A stretch of 64,000 nucleotides of DNA from Vibrio litoralis DSM 17657 (GCF_000426765.1 NZ_AUFZ01000016.1:431950-495949), one strand, 5' to 3'. Counted from the stretch's first letter, positions 25,793-36,164 are shown. The notes: generated by a model not told the origin, from the letters alone. Numbers and translations are program-made.

Positions 25793-26803
25793 TTACTTTA
25801 CTTGGTATTTGAGCACGGAATGACGTTCTATCAACGTCGGCTCTAATTGAATCACTTGTTGAGGTGCATCTGGGCTTTCAAGGCGATAAAGTAAAGTATC
25901 CACCGCAGTTTTTCCCAATTGATGTTTTGGTTGGTGAATGGTGGTTAAAGAAGGCGTGATGTATTTGGTGAGATGAATATCATCATAACCAATAATGGAA
26001 AGATCTTGAGGGATCTTTACACCATCTTGGTTTGCCGCATTAATTAAACCCAATGCCATCATGTCATTACAGACGAAGAAAGCACTCGGTAAAGATCCAT
26101 TGAGTTTTAGAGACTGGTAAGCATCGTAACCACCGTCACACTCAAAATTGCCTTGAGCTATCCAGTTTTCATTTAAAGTCAGGTTATTATCCTGCAAGGC
26201 TTGCTTAAAACCATCAAAACGCAGTGATGCTTGACTACGATGTAGCGGACCGGTGACACAGCCTATGTTGGTATGGCCATGGTCTATTAAATACTGAGTG
26301 GCTAAGTAACCACCTTTGAAAGAGTTATCTTGAATTTTATCGCTCGCGTATTCCATTGGGCCCCAGTCCATAACGACGACAGGCAGTTCTGGATAGCGTT
26401 CAAAAATTTCAATTTCTTCACCCTCAAGGGTAGAGCACATTAACATTAAGCCATCGACACGCTTTTGTAGCAGAGTGTCTATAGAGGCTTTCATACGTTC
26501 GCTGTCACCTTCGGTATTACAAAGTATTAGGTTATAACCTTTCTCATAACAACGTCTTTCAACGCCTTTAAGTACTTCGCCAAAGAAAGGGTTGGTTGAG
26601 GTTGTCACTAGCATGCCAACGGTTTTAGTGCACTTCATCTTTAGACTACGAGCTAATGCAGATGGTGCGTAATTAAGCTCTTTTGCTGCTTGTTTTACGC
26701 GCTTTTCAATATCTTCACTAACAAATCGAGTTTTATTCAAAACATGGCTAACAGTGGACGTCGACACTTGAGCAAGTCGAGCTATGTCTTTCATTGTTGC
26801 CAT
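25793..26803 (-). CDS. rbsR: Ribose operon repressor, LacI family
   Basis: 336 residues. LacI-type helix-turn-helix MKDIARLAQVSTSTVSHVLN with hinge helix SALARSLKMK, then a periplasmic-binding-protein-like effector domain (residues 60-336). It binds ribose and controls the rbs genes. It is the last gene of rbsDACBKR, 49 bp after rbsK. The two GAAACGTTTC palindromes upstream of rbsD are its likely targets. Confidence 0.93.
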   Translation of the reverse strand: MATMKDIARLAQVSTSTVSHVLNKTRFVSEDIEKRVKQAAKELNYAPSALARSLKMKCTKTVGMLVTTSTNPFFGEVLKGVERRCYEKGYNLILCNTEGDSERMKASIDTLLQKRVDGLMLMCSTLEGEEIEIFERYPELPVVVMDWGPMEYASDKIQDNSFKGGYLATQYLIDHGHTNIGCVTGPLHRSQASLRFDGFKQALQDNNLTLNENWIAQGNFECDGGYDAYQSLKLNGSLPSAFFVCNDMMALGLINAANQDGVKIPQDLSIIGYDDIHLTKYITPSLTTIHQPKHQLGKTAVDTLLYRLESPDAPQQVIQLEPTLIERHSVLKYQVK

Positions 26804-26852
26804 GTGATGATTCCCTATTTATAGAAAGTAAAATTGAATTTTAGACGCTAAA

Positions 26853-27785
26853 TTAACATGTTTGCTGTAGTAAAAAGTTATCCGTTTCTTGCCGTGTCGG
26901 GATGGAGGTTTGTGCTCCAAAGCGAGTAACAGAAAGGGCTGCGGCGGCATGTGCGAAATAGATCGCTTGTACAGTGTCAACGCCTTCAAGTAATGCAGTA
27001 ACAAATGCGCCATTAAAGGTATCACCGGCCGCGGTAGTATCCAGAGCTTTTACTTTAAAGCCTTGAATAATTTTACCTTTTCCATTTTCACTTAGCCATA
27101 CACCTTTAGCACCTAGGGTAATAATTACGGTTGGGATACCTTTTTCATGAAGATTATTCGCCGCTTCTTGTGCTGAATTATCATCGGTGACAGCAATACC
27201 CGTTAAGACTTCAGCTTCAGTTTCATTCGGGGTAATAATATCAATGTTATTCAGGATAGAGTCCGGCAATGCTTTCGCTGGAGCTGGGTTTAAAACGACT
27301 TTGATATTAGAATTAGAACTCGATTTAGCCAATTTGATTGCCGACTCAATACCATCTAAAGGGGTTTCAAGTTGCAGCAGTAAATAATCGCAGTGTTGGA
27401 TGGGATCTTTAAAAATAGATACTCGATCTTGGTCTAGAGCATTATTGGCTTCTGGTGAGAGGCAAATACTATTTTCGCCCTCATCAGAGACTTGGATCAA
27501 TGCTACGCCGGTAGGAGTTGATTGAATGCTAGATACATAGTCAGTGTTGATACCATCTTGTGCAAAACTTTGAATGATATTTTGCCCAAAGGAATCACTT
27601 CCTACACAAGCTATAAATCCAATGTCTGCACCTAAACGTGCGGCAGCCACCGCTTGATTAGCTCCTTTTCCACCAGGAATAACTTGGTAATTACGTCCCA
27701 TTAGAGTTTCTCCTGGACGAGGGAAAGAGGGGACTTGAAGTACATGATCGGCATTAACACTACCTAAAACGATCAGCTTGTTCAT
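26853..27785 (-). CDS. rbsK: Ribokinase
   Basis: 310 residues of the PfkB family. Phosphorylates ribose to ribose-5-phosphate. Substrate motif VIPGGKGANQAVAAARLGA, catalytic-base region DTTAAGDTFNGAFV with the Asp of the anion hole, and NPAPAKALPD. Length equals that of E. coli RbsK. It is separated from rbsB by a terminator-like hairpin, so it may be made at a lower level than the transporter parts. Confidence 0.96.
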   Translation of the reverse strand: MNKLIVLGSVNADHVLQVPSFPRPGETLMGRNYQVIPGGKGANQAVAAARLGADIGFIACVGSDSFGQNIIQSFAQDGINTDYVSSIQSTPTGVALIQVSDEGENSICLSPEANNALDQDRVSIFKDPIQHCDYLLLQLETPLDGIESAIKLAKSSSNSNIKVVLNPAPAKALPDSILNNIDIITPNETEAEVLTGIAVTDDNSAQEAANNLHEKGIPTVIITLGAKGVWLSENGKGKIIQGFKVKALDTTAAGDTFNGAFVTALLEGVDTVQAIYFAHAAAALSVTRFGAQTSIPTRQETDNFLLQQTC

Positions 27786-27819
27786 ATATCATCCTTATGG
27801 CGATAACGTTTAAATACGA

Positions 27820-27849
27820 ATTGATATGACTTAAATACGTCATATCAAT
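27820..27849 (-). terminator. Hairpin between rbsB and rbsK
   Basis: Perfect 11-bp stem ATTGATATGAC/GTCATATCAAT with an 8-base loop; no T-run. Together with the next hairpin it probably tunes expression of rbsK and rbsR relative to rbsB. Confidence 0.4.
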
Positions 27850-27869
27850 GAGCATTCGCAGTGAAGAAA

Positions 27870-27891
27870 GTGAGGGCAGTTCAGCCCTCAC
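27870..27891 (-). terminator. Terminator-like hairpin after rbsB
   Basis: GTGAGGGC/GCCCTCAC stem with a 6-base loop starting 9 bp past the rbsB stop, followed on the minus strand by TTTCTTC. A partial terminator or mRNA-stabilising element here is common after binding-protein genes, which need higher expression. Confidence 0.65.
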
Positions 27892-27900
27892 ATTTAGTGA

Positions 27901-28785
27901 TTATTTAGTAATAACTTTAAGTGGAACCGGAATGTTTTTTTCCACCGATTCACCTTTTAGAACTTTGTCTGCAGTGGCAACACCTAGCTCACCAATTAGA
28001 GCGGGTTGCTGTGCAATTGTTGCACCTAATATGCCACGGTTAACTGCGGCAATACCATCATCGGTACCATCAAAGCCAACAATTAAAATCTCTTTTCCTG
28101 ACGCTTGTACCGCACGTAGAGCGCCAAGTGCCATTTCGTCGTTTTGTGCGAATACAGCCTGAACATCGCCATTGGCTGCGAGCAGGTTTTCCATTACATT
28201 TAAACCTTTGCTACGGTCAAAATCAGCAGGCTGGCTTGCAAGAAGGTCGAGTTGTGAATTTTTCACAGCGTTCATGAAACCTTCACCACGCTCACGAGCA
28301 GCTGAAGTACCGGCAATACCTTCAAGTTGAATGACTTTAGCTTTTTCGCCGACCTTTTCAATAATGAATTTACCCGCCATTTCACCACCAGCAACATTAT
28401 CCGAAGCAATATGGCTGACAACGTCACCACGGCTTGCGCCACGATCGAGTGTTAATACTGGGATATTAGCGCGGTTAGCAATTCGAATCGCGTTAGAGAC
28501 CGCGTCTGAATCGGTTGGGTTAATAAGAATCGCTTTTACACCACGCACCGAAAGATCTTCGACATTAGAAAGCTCTTTACTTGGGTCATTTTGCGAATCT
28601 AAAACAATCAGATCGTAACCGAGTTCTTTTGCTTTGGCTTCGGCACCGTCTTTCATACTCACGAAGAATGGGTTGTTTAGTGTTGATACCACAATAGCCA
28701 TTGTATCTTGAGCTTGCGCGGCAACCGACATCGTACTGGTTAACATGGCTGCGGAAAGCAAAGTAGTCAGTTTTTTAAGTTTCAT
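27901..28785 (-). CDS. rbsB: Ribose ABC transporter periplasmic binding protein
   Basis: 294 residues with a signal peptide ([22 protein letters not shown], cleavage before QDTMAIV). The mature part follows E. coli Rbs[46 protein letters not shown], and [14 protein letters not shown]. Binds D-ribose and delivers it to RbsAC. Confidence 0.96.
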   Translation of the reverse strand: MKLKKLTTLLSAAMLTSTMSVAAQAQDTMAIVVSTLNNPFFVSMKDGAEAKAKELGYDLIVLDSQNDPSKELSNVEDLSVRGVKAILINPTDSDAVSNAIRIANRANIPVLTLDRGASRGDVVSHIASDNVAGGEMAGKFIIEKVGEKAKVIQLEGIAGTSAARERGEGFMNAVKNSQLDLLASQPADFDRSKGLNVMENLLAANGDVQAVFAQNDEMALGALRAVQASGKEILIVGFDGTDDGIAAVNRGILGATIAQQPALIGELGVATADKVLKGESVEKNIPVPLKVITK

Positions 28786-28844
28786 GTTGTTATTCCTTTA
28801 TCGTAGGGGAGCTTATTGTTAGCTCTTAGTGTCGGTAATGACGT

Positions 28845-29834
28845 TTATTTATTTTTATTATCAACTAGTACGGCCAATAAAATAACGACTGCTTTAGCAA
28901 TCATTTGGTAATAAGAAGAGACATCAAGCAGGTTTAACGCGTTGTTTAAGAAACCGATAATCAATGCGCCAATTAAGGTGCCCATAATACGGCCACGACC
29001 ACCCATTAAACTGGTACCACCTACGACAACGGCAGCGATAGCATCGAGCTCATACCCCATGCCAGCGGTTGGTTGGGCGGAAGATAAGCGTGATGTCACG
29101 ATCAAACCTGCAAGAGCTGAAAGTAAGCCACAAATCGCGTAGACACCAATTTTTACTCGGTCAACATTAATGCCCGATAAGCGAGTTGCCGATTCGTTGC
29201 CACCTAATGCGTAAACGTAGCGACCAAAGCGAGTGTGGTTTAAGACATACCAAGCGGCAGCAAAAACAAATACCATGATCCACACAGGAACAGGAATACC
29301 TAGTGTGTAACCAGTACCAAACCAAGCAAAGTTATCTGCGACATCGGTAAAGCCAGTTGAAATTGGGCGACCATCGGTATAAACCATTGTGACACCGCGT
29401 AAAAGCGTCATAGTGACTAACGTTGCAATAAAGGCTTGAACTTTACCCTTGGCGATAATGACACCACTGATGCCACCTAAAATAGCACCCGCTAATAGGG
29501 CAGTTGGAACGGCAATTAAAACCGGAACTTCCATTGCAATTAAACTGGCGGCAAAAGCGCCACATAAAGCTAAAACGGAACCCACGCTTAAATCGATACC
29601 CGCGGTTAAGATAACTAGCGTCATACCCACCGCAATAATGGCGCTAACGGAGGTTTGGCGCAAAATATTGAGTATGTTATCGACGGTGAAAAAGTTAGGA
29701 TTTAAAAACGAAACCACCACGATTAAGAAGATCAAGGCAATGAGCGACTTTTGCTCAATTAACCATTCTTTACTCAATAAAGGTTTTTTGGGTTGTTCTG
29801 GTGTGTTCGGTTTATTGATAGTGTTGCTGCTCAT
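28845..29834 (-). CDS. rbsC: Ribose ABC transporter permease
   Basis: 329 residues with about 10 hydrophobic segments; typical RbsC/BPD type-2 permease features [40 protein letters not shown] and a C-terminal [14 protein letters not shown] loop that meets the ATPase. The start overlaps the rbsA stop (4 bp), so the two are translationally coupled. Slightly longer than the E. coli protein because of a Pro/Lys-rich N-terminus. Confidence 0.95.
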   Translation of the reverse strand: MSSNTINKPNTPEQPKKPLLSKEWLIEQKSLIALIFLIVVVSFLNPNFFTVDNILNILRQTSVSAIIAVGMTLVILTAGIDLSVGSVLALCGAFAASLIAMEVPVLIAVPTALLAGAILGGISGVIIAKGKVQAFIATLVTMTLLRGVTMVYTDGRPISTGFTDVADNFAWFGTGYTLGIPVPVWIMVFVFAAAWYVLNHTRFGRYVYALGGNESATRLSGINVDRVKIGVYAICGLLSALAGLIVTSRLSSAQPTAGMGYELDAIAAVVVGGTSLMGGRGRIMGTLIGALIIGFLNNALNLLDVSSYYQMIAKAVVILLAVLVDNKNK

Positions 29835-31336
29835 GCGACGTCCTTACTGATGTTTTTACCGACTGCACAAGCCAGTAGTAATTCTTGGTTAGCTTGTTTA
29901 GCGTCAAATTCGCCACTGATTTTGCCTTCATGCATAACTAAAATCCGGTCACTCATGCCAAGCACTTCCGGCATTTCTGAAGAAACAAGAATGATGCTCA
30001 TCCCTTCAGCTTTAAATTTATTAATTAACTGGTAGATCTCTTTTTTGGCACCAACGTCTACGCCCCGAGTAGGCTCATCCAAAATCAACACATTAGGTCG
30101 AGTCATTAATCCTTTAGCAATCGCCACTTTTTGTTGGTTACCGCCGGATAGGTTTCCGATGATTTGTTCTCGGCTTGGGGTTTTTATATTGAAAAGATCA
30201 ATAAAGTCATCCACTGCCATGACTTCACTTTTATGCTGAATTTGAGCTCCAGAACTAAAGTGTCGTAGGGCAGATAGTGTCATGTTGTCTTTGACAGAAA
30301 GACCTAGTACTAAACCATCACCTTTACGATCTTCTGAGATATAAGCAATACCACAAGCAAGCCCTTCTTGAGGTGAAGTAGGGTGAATGCTGTTACCCTC
30401 TAATAGTATCTCTCCAGAGTGATAAGGTAGGGCACCATAGAGCATTTTCATGAGTTCTGTCCGACCTGCGCCCATTAAGCCAGAAACCCCTAAGATTTCA
30501 CCGCGCTTGAGATCGAAGCTAATGTTTTCAATACCTTTACCTGTTAATCCTTTGACTGAGAGGCGAGTTTCATCAGATTGCACGGCAATACGAGGATATT
30601 GTTCTTCAAGCTTCCGGCCTACCATCATTTCAATCAGTGAATCTTCATCGGTATCTTTTACTTCGCATTCCCCGATAAATTTTCCGTCTCGTAATACGGT
30701 AATATCGTCACAAACTTCAAAAATTTCTTTTAAACGGTGAGATATATAGACAATGCCACACCCTTGAGAGCGCAGTTCATTGATCACTTTAAATAAAAAC
30801 TCAGTTTCTTTGTCGGTTAAAGCATCGGTTGGCTCATCCATGATGATAACTTTTGATTCAAAAGATAAGGCTTTGGCGATTTCCACCATTTGCTGTTCGC
30901 CTAAACTCAGTTGACCCAGTAAGGTTTTAGGGCTGCGTTTTACATTTAATCGTGCGAGAAGTTCCGCCGCTTTTTCGTGCATTTTATTCCATAAGATCTT
31001 GCCAAATGCGTTCGTCATCTCACGGCTAAGGAAAATGTTTTCAGCGATGCTTATTTCGGGAATAAGGTTGAGTTCTTGGTGAATAATGCTTATACCAGCT
31101 TGCTGTGAATCTCTTGGTCCTTTAAATGTAACTGGCTGACCTTGATAATGAATACTGCCGCTATCTAACGAGTAGATGCCTGTTAACACTTTCATTAGCG
31201 TCGATTTACCCGCTCCATTTTCACCCATCAATGCCATTACGCGGCCGGGATAGACATTAAGGCTCGCTTTATCTAATGCTTTTACGCCCGGGAACGCTTT
31301 TTCTATTTGGTTGAGCTCTAAAATAGCCTTGGTCAT
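29831..31336 (-). CDS. rbsA: Ribose ABC transporter ATPase (two nucleotide-binding domains)
   Basis: About 501 residues with two ABC domains: Walker [10 protein letters not shown], signature LSLGEQQ and Walker [12 protein letters not shown] in the first; a degenerate second Walker [10 protein letters not shown] with LSGGNQQK and [12 protein letters not shown] in the second, as usual for sugar ATPases of this type. The start is the second of two nearby ATGs (31336), better spaced from the GCGAG ribosome site; the first adds only Met-Cys. Confidence 0.95.
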   Translation of the reverse strand: MTKAILELNQIEKAFPGVKALDKASLNVYPGRVMALMGENGAGKSTLMKVLTGIYSLDSGSIHYQGQPVTFKGPRDSQQAGISIIHQELNLIPEISIAENIFLSREMTNAFGKILWNKMHEKAAELLARLNVKRSPKTLLGQLSLGEQQMVEIAKALSFESKVIIMDEPTDALTDKETEFLFKVINELRSQGCGIVYISHRLKEIFEVCDDITVLRDGKFIGECEVKDTDEDSLIEMMVGRKLEEQYPRIAVQSDETRLSVKGLTGKGIENISFDLKRGEILGVSGLMGAGRTELMKMLYGALPYHSGEILLEGNSIHPTSPQEGLACGIAYISEDRKGDGLVLGLSVKDNMTLSALRHFSSGAQIQHKSEVMAVDDFIDLFNIKTPSREQIIGNLSGGNQQKVAIAKGLMTRPNVLILDEPTRGVDVGAKKEIYQLINKFKAEGMSIILVSSEMPEVLGMSDRILVMHEGKISGEFDAKQANQELLLACAVGKNISKDVA

Positions 31337-31365
31337 ACACATATCTCGCTTGTTTTATCTTTAAA

Positions 31366-31785
31366 TCAAAAAGTGACACCAGATTGAAAAATCACGTTCG
31401 CATAAGGAGTGCACTCACCAGTACGAATGATGGCTTTACTTTGATGACTTCTTGATTTAAATGCCTCATGAGTAATGTAAGTAATATTGATTTCTTTACC
31501 CGTGAGTTTCTCTTCTTGTTCAATTCGTTGAAGTAGGGCGTTGTGGTGCTCAGGACTGAATTGTTTAAATTCTTCTGCCAAAATGACGCCTTCAATTTGT
31601 GACTCTTTTAAAAATACATCAACGGTTTGAGCAAACGTCGGTATACCAAGTGTTAGGGCTAAATCAATACGAGGTGTTGTATGGGGAATAGGAAGTCCGG
31701 CATCGCAAATTGTAATTTCATCGGTATGTCCTAATGTTGCAATTAGGTGTGAAAATTCAGAGTGGAGAAGGGCGCTTTTTTTCAT
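31366..31785 (-). CDS. rbsD: D-ribose pyranase
   Basis: 139 residues, identical in length to E. coli RbsD. Interconverts the pyranose and furanose forms of ribose so that ribokinase receives its substrate. Motifs: LLHSEFSHLIATLGHTDEI, ICDAGLPIP (catalytic His/Asp region) and the C-terminal RTGECTPYANVIFQSGVTF. First gene of the ribose operon; AGGTG ribosome site. Confidence 0.96.
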   Translation of the reverse strand: MKKSALLHSEFSHLIATLGHTDEITICDAGLPIPHTTPRIDLALTLGIPTFAQTVDVFLKESQIEGVILAEEFKQFSPEHHNALLQRIEQEEKLTGKEINITYITHEAFKSRSHQSKAIIRTGECTPYANVIFQSGVTF

Positions 31786-31822
31786 AATAATGACACCTGT
31801 TTGATTTATAATTAGACATCAG

Positions 31823-31834
31823 CGAAACGTTTCG
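31823..31834. promoter_or_regulatory. RbsR operator candidate, proximal
   Basis: Perfect 12-bp palindrome CGAAACGTTTCG, 38 bp upstream of the rbsD ATG. It has the central-CG form of LacI/PurR/RbsR-family operators. Confidence 0.72.
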
Positions 31835-31883
31835 ATAAAGCATAATGATTGTTTGAGAGAATGCATTCTACCGGTCAATGTTT

Positions 31884-31899
31884 TGTGAAATAGATCATC
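31884..31899. promoter_or_regulatory. CRP-like site upstream of the ribose operon
   Basis: TGTGA-AATAGA-TCATC fits the TGTGA-N6-TCACA pattern in 9 of 10 conserved positions and overlaps the distal RbsR palindrome by six bases, so activation and repression could compete. Confidence 0.55.
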
Positions 31900-31915
31900 G
31901 AAACGTTTCGATGAT
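31894..31915. promoter_or_regulatory. RbsR operator candidate, distal
   Basis: Perfect 22-bp palindrome (arms ATCATCGAAAC and GTTTCGATGAT) with the same GAAACGTTTC core as the proximal site; centres are 76 bp apart, a spacing that would allow a repression loop around the rbs promoter. Confidence 0.75.
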
Positions 31916-32034
31916 TTAGTGTGGAATTGATCGCTGTCACAGTTAGCTTTCGTGGCGACTATAAAAATATACCTTCCAATGAGTATTCGATATCTTCATG
32001 GCAGCTTATGAAATTTATGATTTAGAGGTATCAG

Positions 32035-32538
32035 ATGGAAAATAATACTCAGGCCCCGAAGCACCGCATTCGCGCTGCAGGGATCATTGCTCAAGATGAT
32101 CATGTTCTATTGATTAAGGTGAAAGACTTTACTGGTGAGTATTGGATCCCGCCAGGAGGAGGTTTAGAAGCTTGTGATTTGCACACCAAAGATTGTGTTA
32201 AACGGGAATGTTTGGAAGAGGTAGGGCTTGAAGTGCAGGTAGGCGAATTGTTGTGTGTACGAGAGTTTTTAGAAACCACGAAAAATCGCTATAACGCGGA
32301 ATTCTTTTATCATATAGAACAATTTGAAGGACAACCACACACTGACAATCTAGCCGGTTTAAATGATGAAGAATTTATTCAATCGGTAGAGTGGGTGCCG
32401 GTGACTAGTTTGGCAGCTATACGCACATTTCCTACCGATTTAACTGCGGTGGTAGACTTGGTATCACATAAAGTCGCCAGTATTCATCTTGGTAGCTATA
32501 TTCAAGGTAACAATGAGACTCAAAATCAGTTGAAATGA
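32035..32538 (+). CDS. NUDIX hydrolase
   Basis: 167 residues. The Nudix box is present in degenerate spacing: GGGLEACDLHTKDCVKRECLEEVGLEV carries the G, RE and EE residues but two extra residues lie between G and RE compared with the canonical G-x5-E-x7-REUXEE. It should hydrolyse a nucleoside-diphosphate-linked compound. Divergent from the ribose operon, with an AGAGGT ribosome site. Substrate unknown. Confidence 0.8.
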   Translation: MENNTQAPKHRIRAAGIIAQDDHVLLIKVKDFTGEYWIPPGGGLEACDLHTKDCVKRECLEEVGLEVQVGELLCVREFLETTKNRYNAEFFYHIEQFEGQPHTDNLAGLNDEEFIQSVEWVPVTSLAAIRTFPTDLTAVVDLVSHKVASIHLGSYIQGNNETQNQLK

Positions 32539-32618
32539 TCGCAACAAGCCAGTTGTTTGAGTATATAATCTCGGCTATCGACACTTGCTAAGCACCATTG
32601 AACTACAAAGGAAATGTG

Positions 32619-33800
32619 ATGCCTCGTTATAAATCACAGCTAACGATATCTTTAATTTTTTCATCGTCTTGTTTCTTATCTTCAGCAGTCAGCGCCGCTT
32701 CTTTCACAGATCCTTTAGATGGCAAATTTGATATGAGTGAGGCGATTGCCGAGAATCCTTACGCATTCCTGCCGATCCCGATTGTACTTACCGAGCCTGC
32801 CATTGGTTACGGTGGTGGTTTTATGGGCATGTTCTTGCATGAATCAAAAGAAGCGCGTGACAAAAGAAAAAAACTCGCTCTAGAGTCGGCAGATGGTGGC
32901 GTGAACCTTATTCCGCCTAACTTTACTATTGTCGGAGGGGCGGCAACGGAAAATGGCACTTGGTTTATTGGCGGTGCACATCGCCACACTTGGCTTAATG
33001 ACCGAATTCGTTATCTTGGCGCTGCTGGTTACGCCAATATTAATATGGATATTTATCATGAATTTGATCAAATCCCGGTTGATAAAGATCTTTCCTTTGA
33101 AAGCCAGACGGAAGGTTATGGTGGTCTGCAAAAATTGCAGTTTAAAGTTGCTGATACCAAGTTATATCTAGGCCTATCTCAGCTTTGGTTTCGCACAAAA
33201 ATCGGTGCCAAAGAAGATATTGCTAATAATGTCTTACAACGTGTTTTAGGTGATGAAAGTACCTCTTCTGCACTTGGTTTGATTGCGCAATATGACTCTC
33301 GAAATAACCTGTTTTATCCTACTAGTGGCGGTACCGTTAAAGCCGAATATTTATGGTATCGCGATGGCTTAGGCAGTGATTATGAATACGATACTTTAAC
33401 CTTAGATGGAAAGTATTTTATTCCTCTTTCTAAAACTTGGACGCTCGGAGTTGCGGGTAATTATCAGTCTTTAACCAATGCAGATAGAAACTTGCCACCA
33501 TTGGCGCGTCCGTATATTAATTTACGTGGTATTTCTCGTTATCGTTATCAGGGTGACTATGTTCTGACCGCGCAAACTCAGCTTATGTGGCAAGTCACGC
33601 CGCGTTGGTCATTGCAAGGTTTTGTGGGAGCGGGTTCAGTAGCAGAAGAGGCTCATGATTTATACGATGACACTGAAGTGGCTTATGGCGCAGGTTTTCG
33701 TTATTTAATTGCTCGTCGCTTTGGTTTGAACATTGGGATGGATTTTGCGTTTAGCGACGATGATAATGCATTCTATTTTAACGTCGGTTCAGGGTTTTAG
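32619..33800 (+). CDS. BamA/TamA-family outer-membrane beta-barrel protein
   Basis: 393 residues from the ATG at 32619 (AAAGGA upstream). Signal peptide SLIFSSSCFLSSAVSAA, then a 16-strand-type barrel without visible POTRA repeats: alternating aromatic strands, GLIAQYDSRNNLFYPTSGG (the D15/BamA-type hairpin motif), RGISRYRYQGDYVLTAQTQL, and a terminal strand ending in Phe (YFNVGSGF), the recognition signal for the BAM complex. Members lacking POTRA domains are of unknown function. Monocistronic; convergent with a peptidase gene. Confidence 0.82.
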   Translation: MPRYKSQLTISLIFSSSCFLSSAVSAASFTDPLDGKFDMSEAIAENPYAFLPIPIVLTEPAIGYGGGFMGMFLHESKEARDKRKKLALESADGGVNLIPPNFTIVGGAATENGTWFIGGAHRHTWLNDRIRYLGAAGYANINMDIYHEFDQIPVDKDLSFESQTEGYGGLQKLQFKVADTKLYLGLSQLWFRTKIGAKEDIANNVLQRVLGDESTSSALGLIAQYDSRNNLFYPTSGGTVKAEYLWYRDGLGSDYEYDTLTLDGKYFIPLSKTWTLGVAGNYQSLTNADRNLPPLARPYINLRGISRYRYQGDYVLTAQTQLMWQVTPRWSLQGFVGAGSVAEEAHDLYDDTEVAYGAGFRYLIARRFGLNIGMDFAFSDDDNAFYFNVGSGF

Positions 33801-33843
33801 TGGTGAATTTTATTCCGCTGTTATTGGCTGATAAACTCTTTTA

Positions 33844-34347
33844 TTAGCTAACCAGCTCTTTATAAGTCAAAAACAATCTCGCATCGAATTCTAGCTGGTG
33901 GTAATCCGGCTCCATGTGACAGCAAAGCGCATAAAAGGCTTTGTTGTGCTCTTTTTCTTTGATGTGTGCCAATTCATGAACCACTAACATTCTAAGCAAT
34001 GGCTCAGGTGCGTCTTTGAAAATAGAGGCAATCCGAATTTCATTTTTTGCTTTTAATTTCCCGCCATGATTACGAGACACAAAGGTGTGTAAACCCAGAG
34101 CATGATTGACGACATGGATTTTGGGATCGTAAATCACTTTGGAAAGGGGCGATGACTTTTTTAAATAACGATTTTTTATCGCCATAGTGTAGTCGTATAA
34201 CGCTTTCTCGGTTTTTAGGTTGTGCATTTGTGGGTATTTGCTTTCAACCCATTTAGCGAGTTTACCTTGCTCAATCAGTGTTTTTACCTGAGATAACACC
34301 GCATCAGGGTAGCCTTGCAAATACTTGAGATTGGTTACAGACGTCAT
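33844..34347 (-). CDS. YgjP-like metallopeptidase-domain protein
   Basis: 167 residues with a zinc-binding HELAH motif (VVHELAHIKEKEHNKAFY), where the third ligand is probably the His of KEHN, as in the YgjP/WLM (DUF45) group. Preceding IYDPKIHVVNHALGLHTFV replaces the usual nucleic-acid-binding segment. Cytosolic; substrate unknown. Linked families work in SprT-like DNA-protein repair, but this is only a family analogy. Confidence 0.72.
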   Translation of the reverse strand: MTSVTNLKYLQGYPDAVLSQVKTLIEQGKLAKWVESKYPQMHNLKTEKALYDYTMAIKNRYLKKSSPLSKVIYDPKIHVVNHALGLHTFVSRNHGGKLKAKNEIRIASIFKDAPEPLLRMLVVHELAHIKEKEHNKAFYALCCHMEPDYHQLEFDARLFLTYKELVS

Positions 34348-34390
34348 ATTGAATTACTTTTAATGTGATGGGCGATATAGTGAGTGATAA

Positions 34391-34426
34391 TAGGCTACCT
34401 AGAAAGAAAGGTTTCTAGATAGCCTA
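34391..34426 (-). terminator. Hairpin downstream of the ABC-class ATPase gene
   Basis: 15-bp stem with one mismatch (TAGGCTA-C-CTAGAAA against TTTCTAG-A-TAGCCTA), 6-base loop, 10 bp past the ATPase stop. The following minus-strand sequence (TTATCA) is only weakly T-rich. Confidence 0.55.
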
Positions 34427-34435
34427 AATATTAAT

Positions 34436-36085
34436 TTAAGCTTTAAATTGCGCTTTACGTAAACGGTTTAAAACGGCCATTACATCTAAGGTTCTCGGCT
34501 TGGCTAAGTCACCATTTTTTGGCATGGCTTGATACCAATCTTGATTTAGCTCGTCATCGAAGATCTTCGATGGATCTTTGCTCCAACCCGGCTGTTGAGA
34601 TAGTTGGAACCATAACCAACCAATCGCGTTCAGCTCACTGGTCGATTCAATTTGCTCAAGTGCAGACACATCAATGTGCTCTTTACCAAAACGTAAGGTA
34701 TGAGTGCCTTTCCCTTGAATGCGAAATTTTCCTTCCGCTAAGATTTTGGTCAAACAAGTATTATTAAAGGCGCGAGCGGGGTGCTGAACAAGTTCACTTT
34801 CTGATTCGAGTTGGCGCTGGCTAGGGTGCTGTTTAACCACTTCTTTCGCCTTCACCGTTACATCTAATGCTTGGTAGTCGTGCATTTGAATCACGGTATC
34901 GGCCACATCAAAGTAATCGCCTGAGCCGCCCATTACGATAATTGAAGACACGCCTTGCTCATCACGTAATTGACCAATTCGATCCACTAATGGAGTGATC
35001 GGCTCATCACCTTTACTGACCAATGCTTGCATGCGCTCATCACGGATCATGAAATTAGTGGCAGAGGTATCTTCATCAATTAACAGCGTAGTCGCACCTG
35101 CTTCAAGAGATTCTTGTAACCAGGCAGCTTGAGAGGTAGAGCCTGAAGCATCTTGAGTGGAAAAATCAGTCGTATCTTTCCCCATAGGCAAATGGTTGAT
35201 GTAGTTAGATAAATTCAAATGGTGAACACTACGACCATCTTCTGCGCGAATCTTCATTGCTTGCGGGTCAGTGACAATGTATTCACGACCATCTGTTGGA
35301 ATATGATCGTAGATAGAACGTTCAATTGCTGTCAGTAGGGTCGATTTACCGTGGAAACCGCCACCGACAATGAGCGTGATGCCTTTTGGAATCCCTAAAC
35401 CGCGAATTTTGCCTTTATGAGGAGTGTTTAATTCAATGGCTAGAGATTCAGGAGCCGAAAAGGTTACTGCCTCTTTCATTGGTAGATCGCAATCTCCAGA
35501 TACGCGAGGAAGCACGCTGCCATCAGCAACAAAAGCCACAAGATTGTTTTCTGCTAGTTGCTTGCGTAGGGCAACTTGATCTTCGACCACTTCACAATGG
35601 CGTTTCAACGCATCCATATCAATCTCACGCGCAATCGTAGAGCGGCGGATAAATTTTGGAAGATGGAACGTTAAAATGTTAATCGCTTTCTTACCGAGGA
35701 TTTGACGACCATCGGCAGGTAGATTGACGCGGAAACGTAGCTCGATACCTTCTTGGTCAAACACAACGGCAGTGTGATCAAGTACGCTTTGACCATTAAA
35801 GGCGATGTCTACAGAGGCTTCAGGCTGCGCAAGCTGTGAAAAGTAGCGAGCAATATAGTCACGTGCGGCGCGTTGGTAGTCTTCCGATTGTTCTAATAAC
35901 CATTGTAAATCCGTTAGAGACCACGCTCGGCGAGCACGTAAGCGAGAGGCGGTAGCATGTGGGTCACCTTGAACGGTATCGATAAAAAGATCGAAATCAG
36001 TAAAATCATACTGACCTTTGATTTGTTGGTAAGCACGGTAGTTTTGCTTTTCGATATTTTTCAGTTTGAAGATCAAGGTATCCAT
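34436..36085 (-). CDS. ABC-class predicted ATPase (PF09818 type)
   Basis: 549-residue cytosolic protein. N-terminal YRAYQQIKGQYDFTDFDLFI and SRLRARRAWSL are hallmark segments of the family; Walker A VGGGFHGKSTLL near residue 250, Walker B ATTLLIDEDTSATNFMI near 340, and IIVMGGSGDYFDVADTVI after it. Not a transporter: no membrane segments, no partner permease. Homologues occur across bacteria and in trypanosome RNA-editing complexes, suggesting nucleic-acid binding, but the bacterial role is unestablished. Monocistronic. Confidence 0.83.
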   Translation of the reverse strand: MDTLIFKLKNIEKQNYRAYQQIKGQYDFTDFDLFIDTVQGDPHATASRLRARRAWSLTDLQWLLEQSEDYQRAARDYIARYFSQLAQPEASVDIAFNGQSVLDHTAVVFDQEGIELRFRVNLPADGRQILGKKAINILTFHLPKFIRRSTIAREIDMDALKRHCEVVEDQVALRKQLAENNLVAFVADGSVLPRVSGDCDLPMKEAVTFSAPESLAIELNTPHKGKIRGLGIPKGITLIVGGGFHGKSTLLTAIERSIYDHIPTDGREYIVTDPQAMKIRAEDGRSVHHLNLSNYINHLPMGKDTTDFSTQDASGSTSQAAWLQESLEAGATTLLIDEDTSATNFMIRDERMQALVSKGDEPITPLVDRIGQLRDEQGVSSIIVMGGSGDYFDVADTVIQMHDYQALDVTVKAKEVVKQHPSQRQLESESELVQHPARAFNNTCLTKILAEGKFRIQGKGTHTLRFGKEHIDVSALEQIESTSELNAIGWLWFQLSQQPGWSKDPSKIFDDELNQDWYQAMPKNGDLAKPRTLDVMAVLNRLRKAQFKA

Positions 36086-36164
36086 AGGGTTCCGGTATCG
36101 CTTTTGATAAGAATAAAACTAGTGCGGAGTATATACTAATTGAGAGATATGGAGTGAGCTATAC

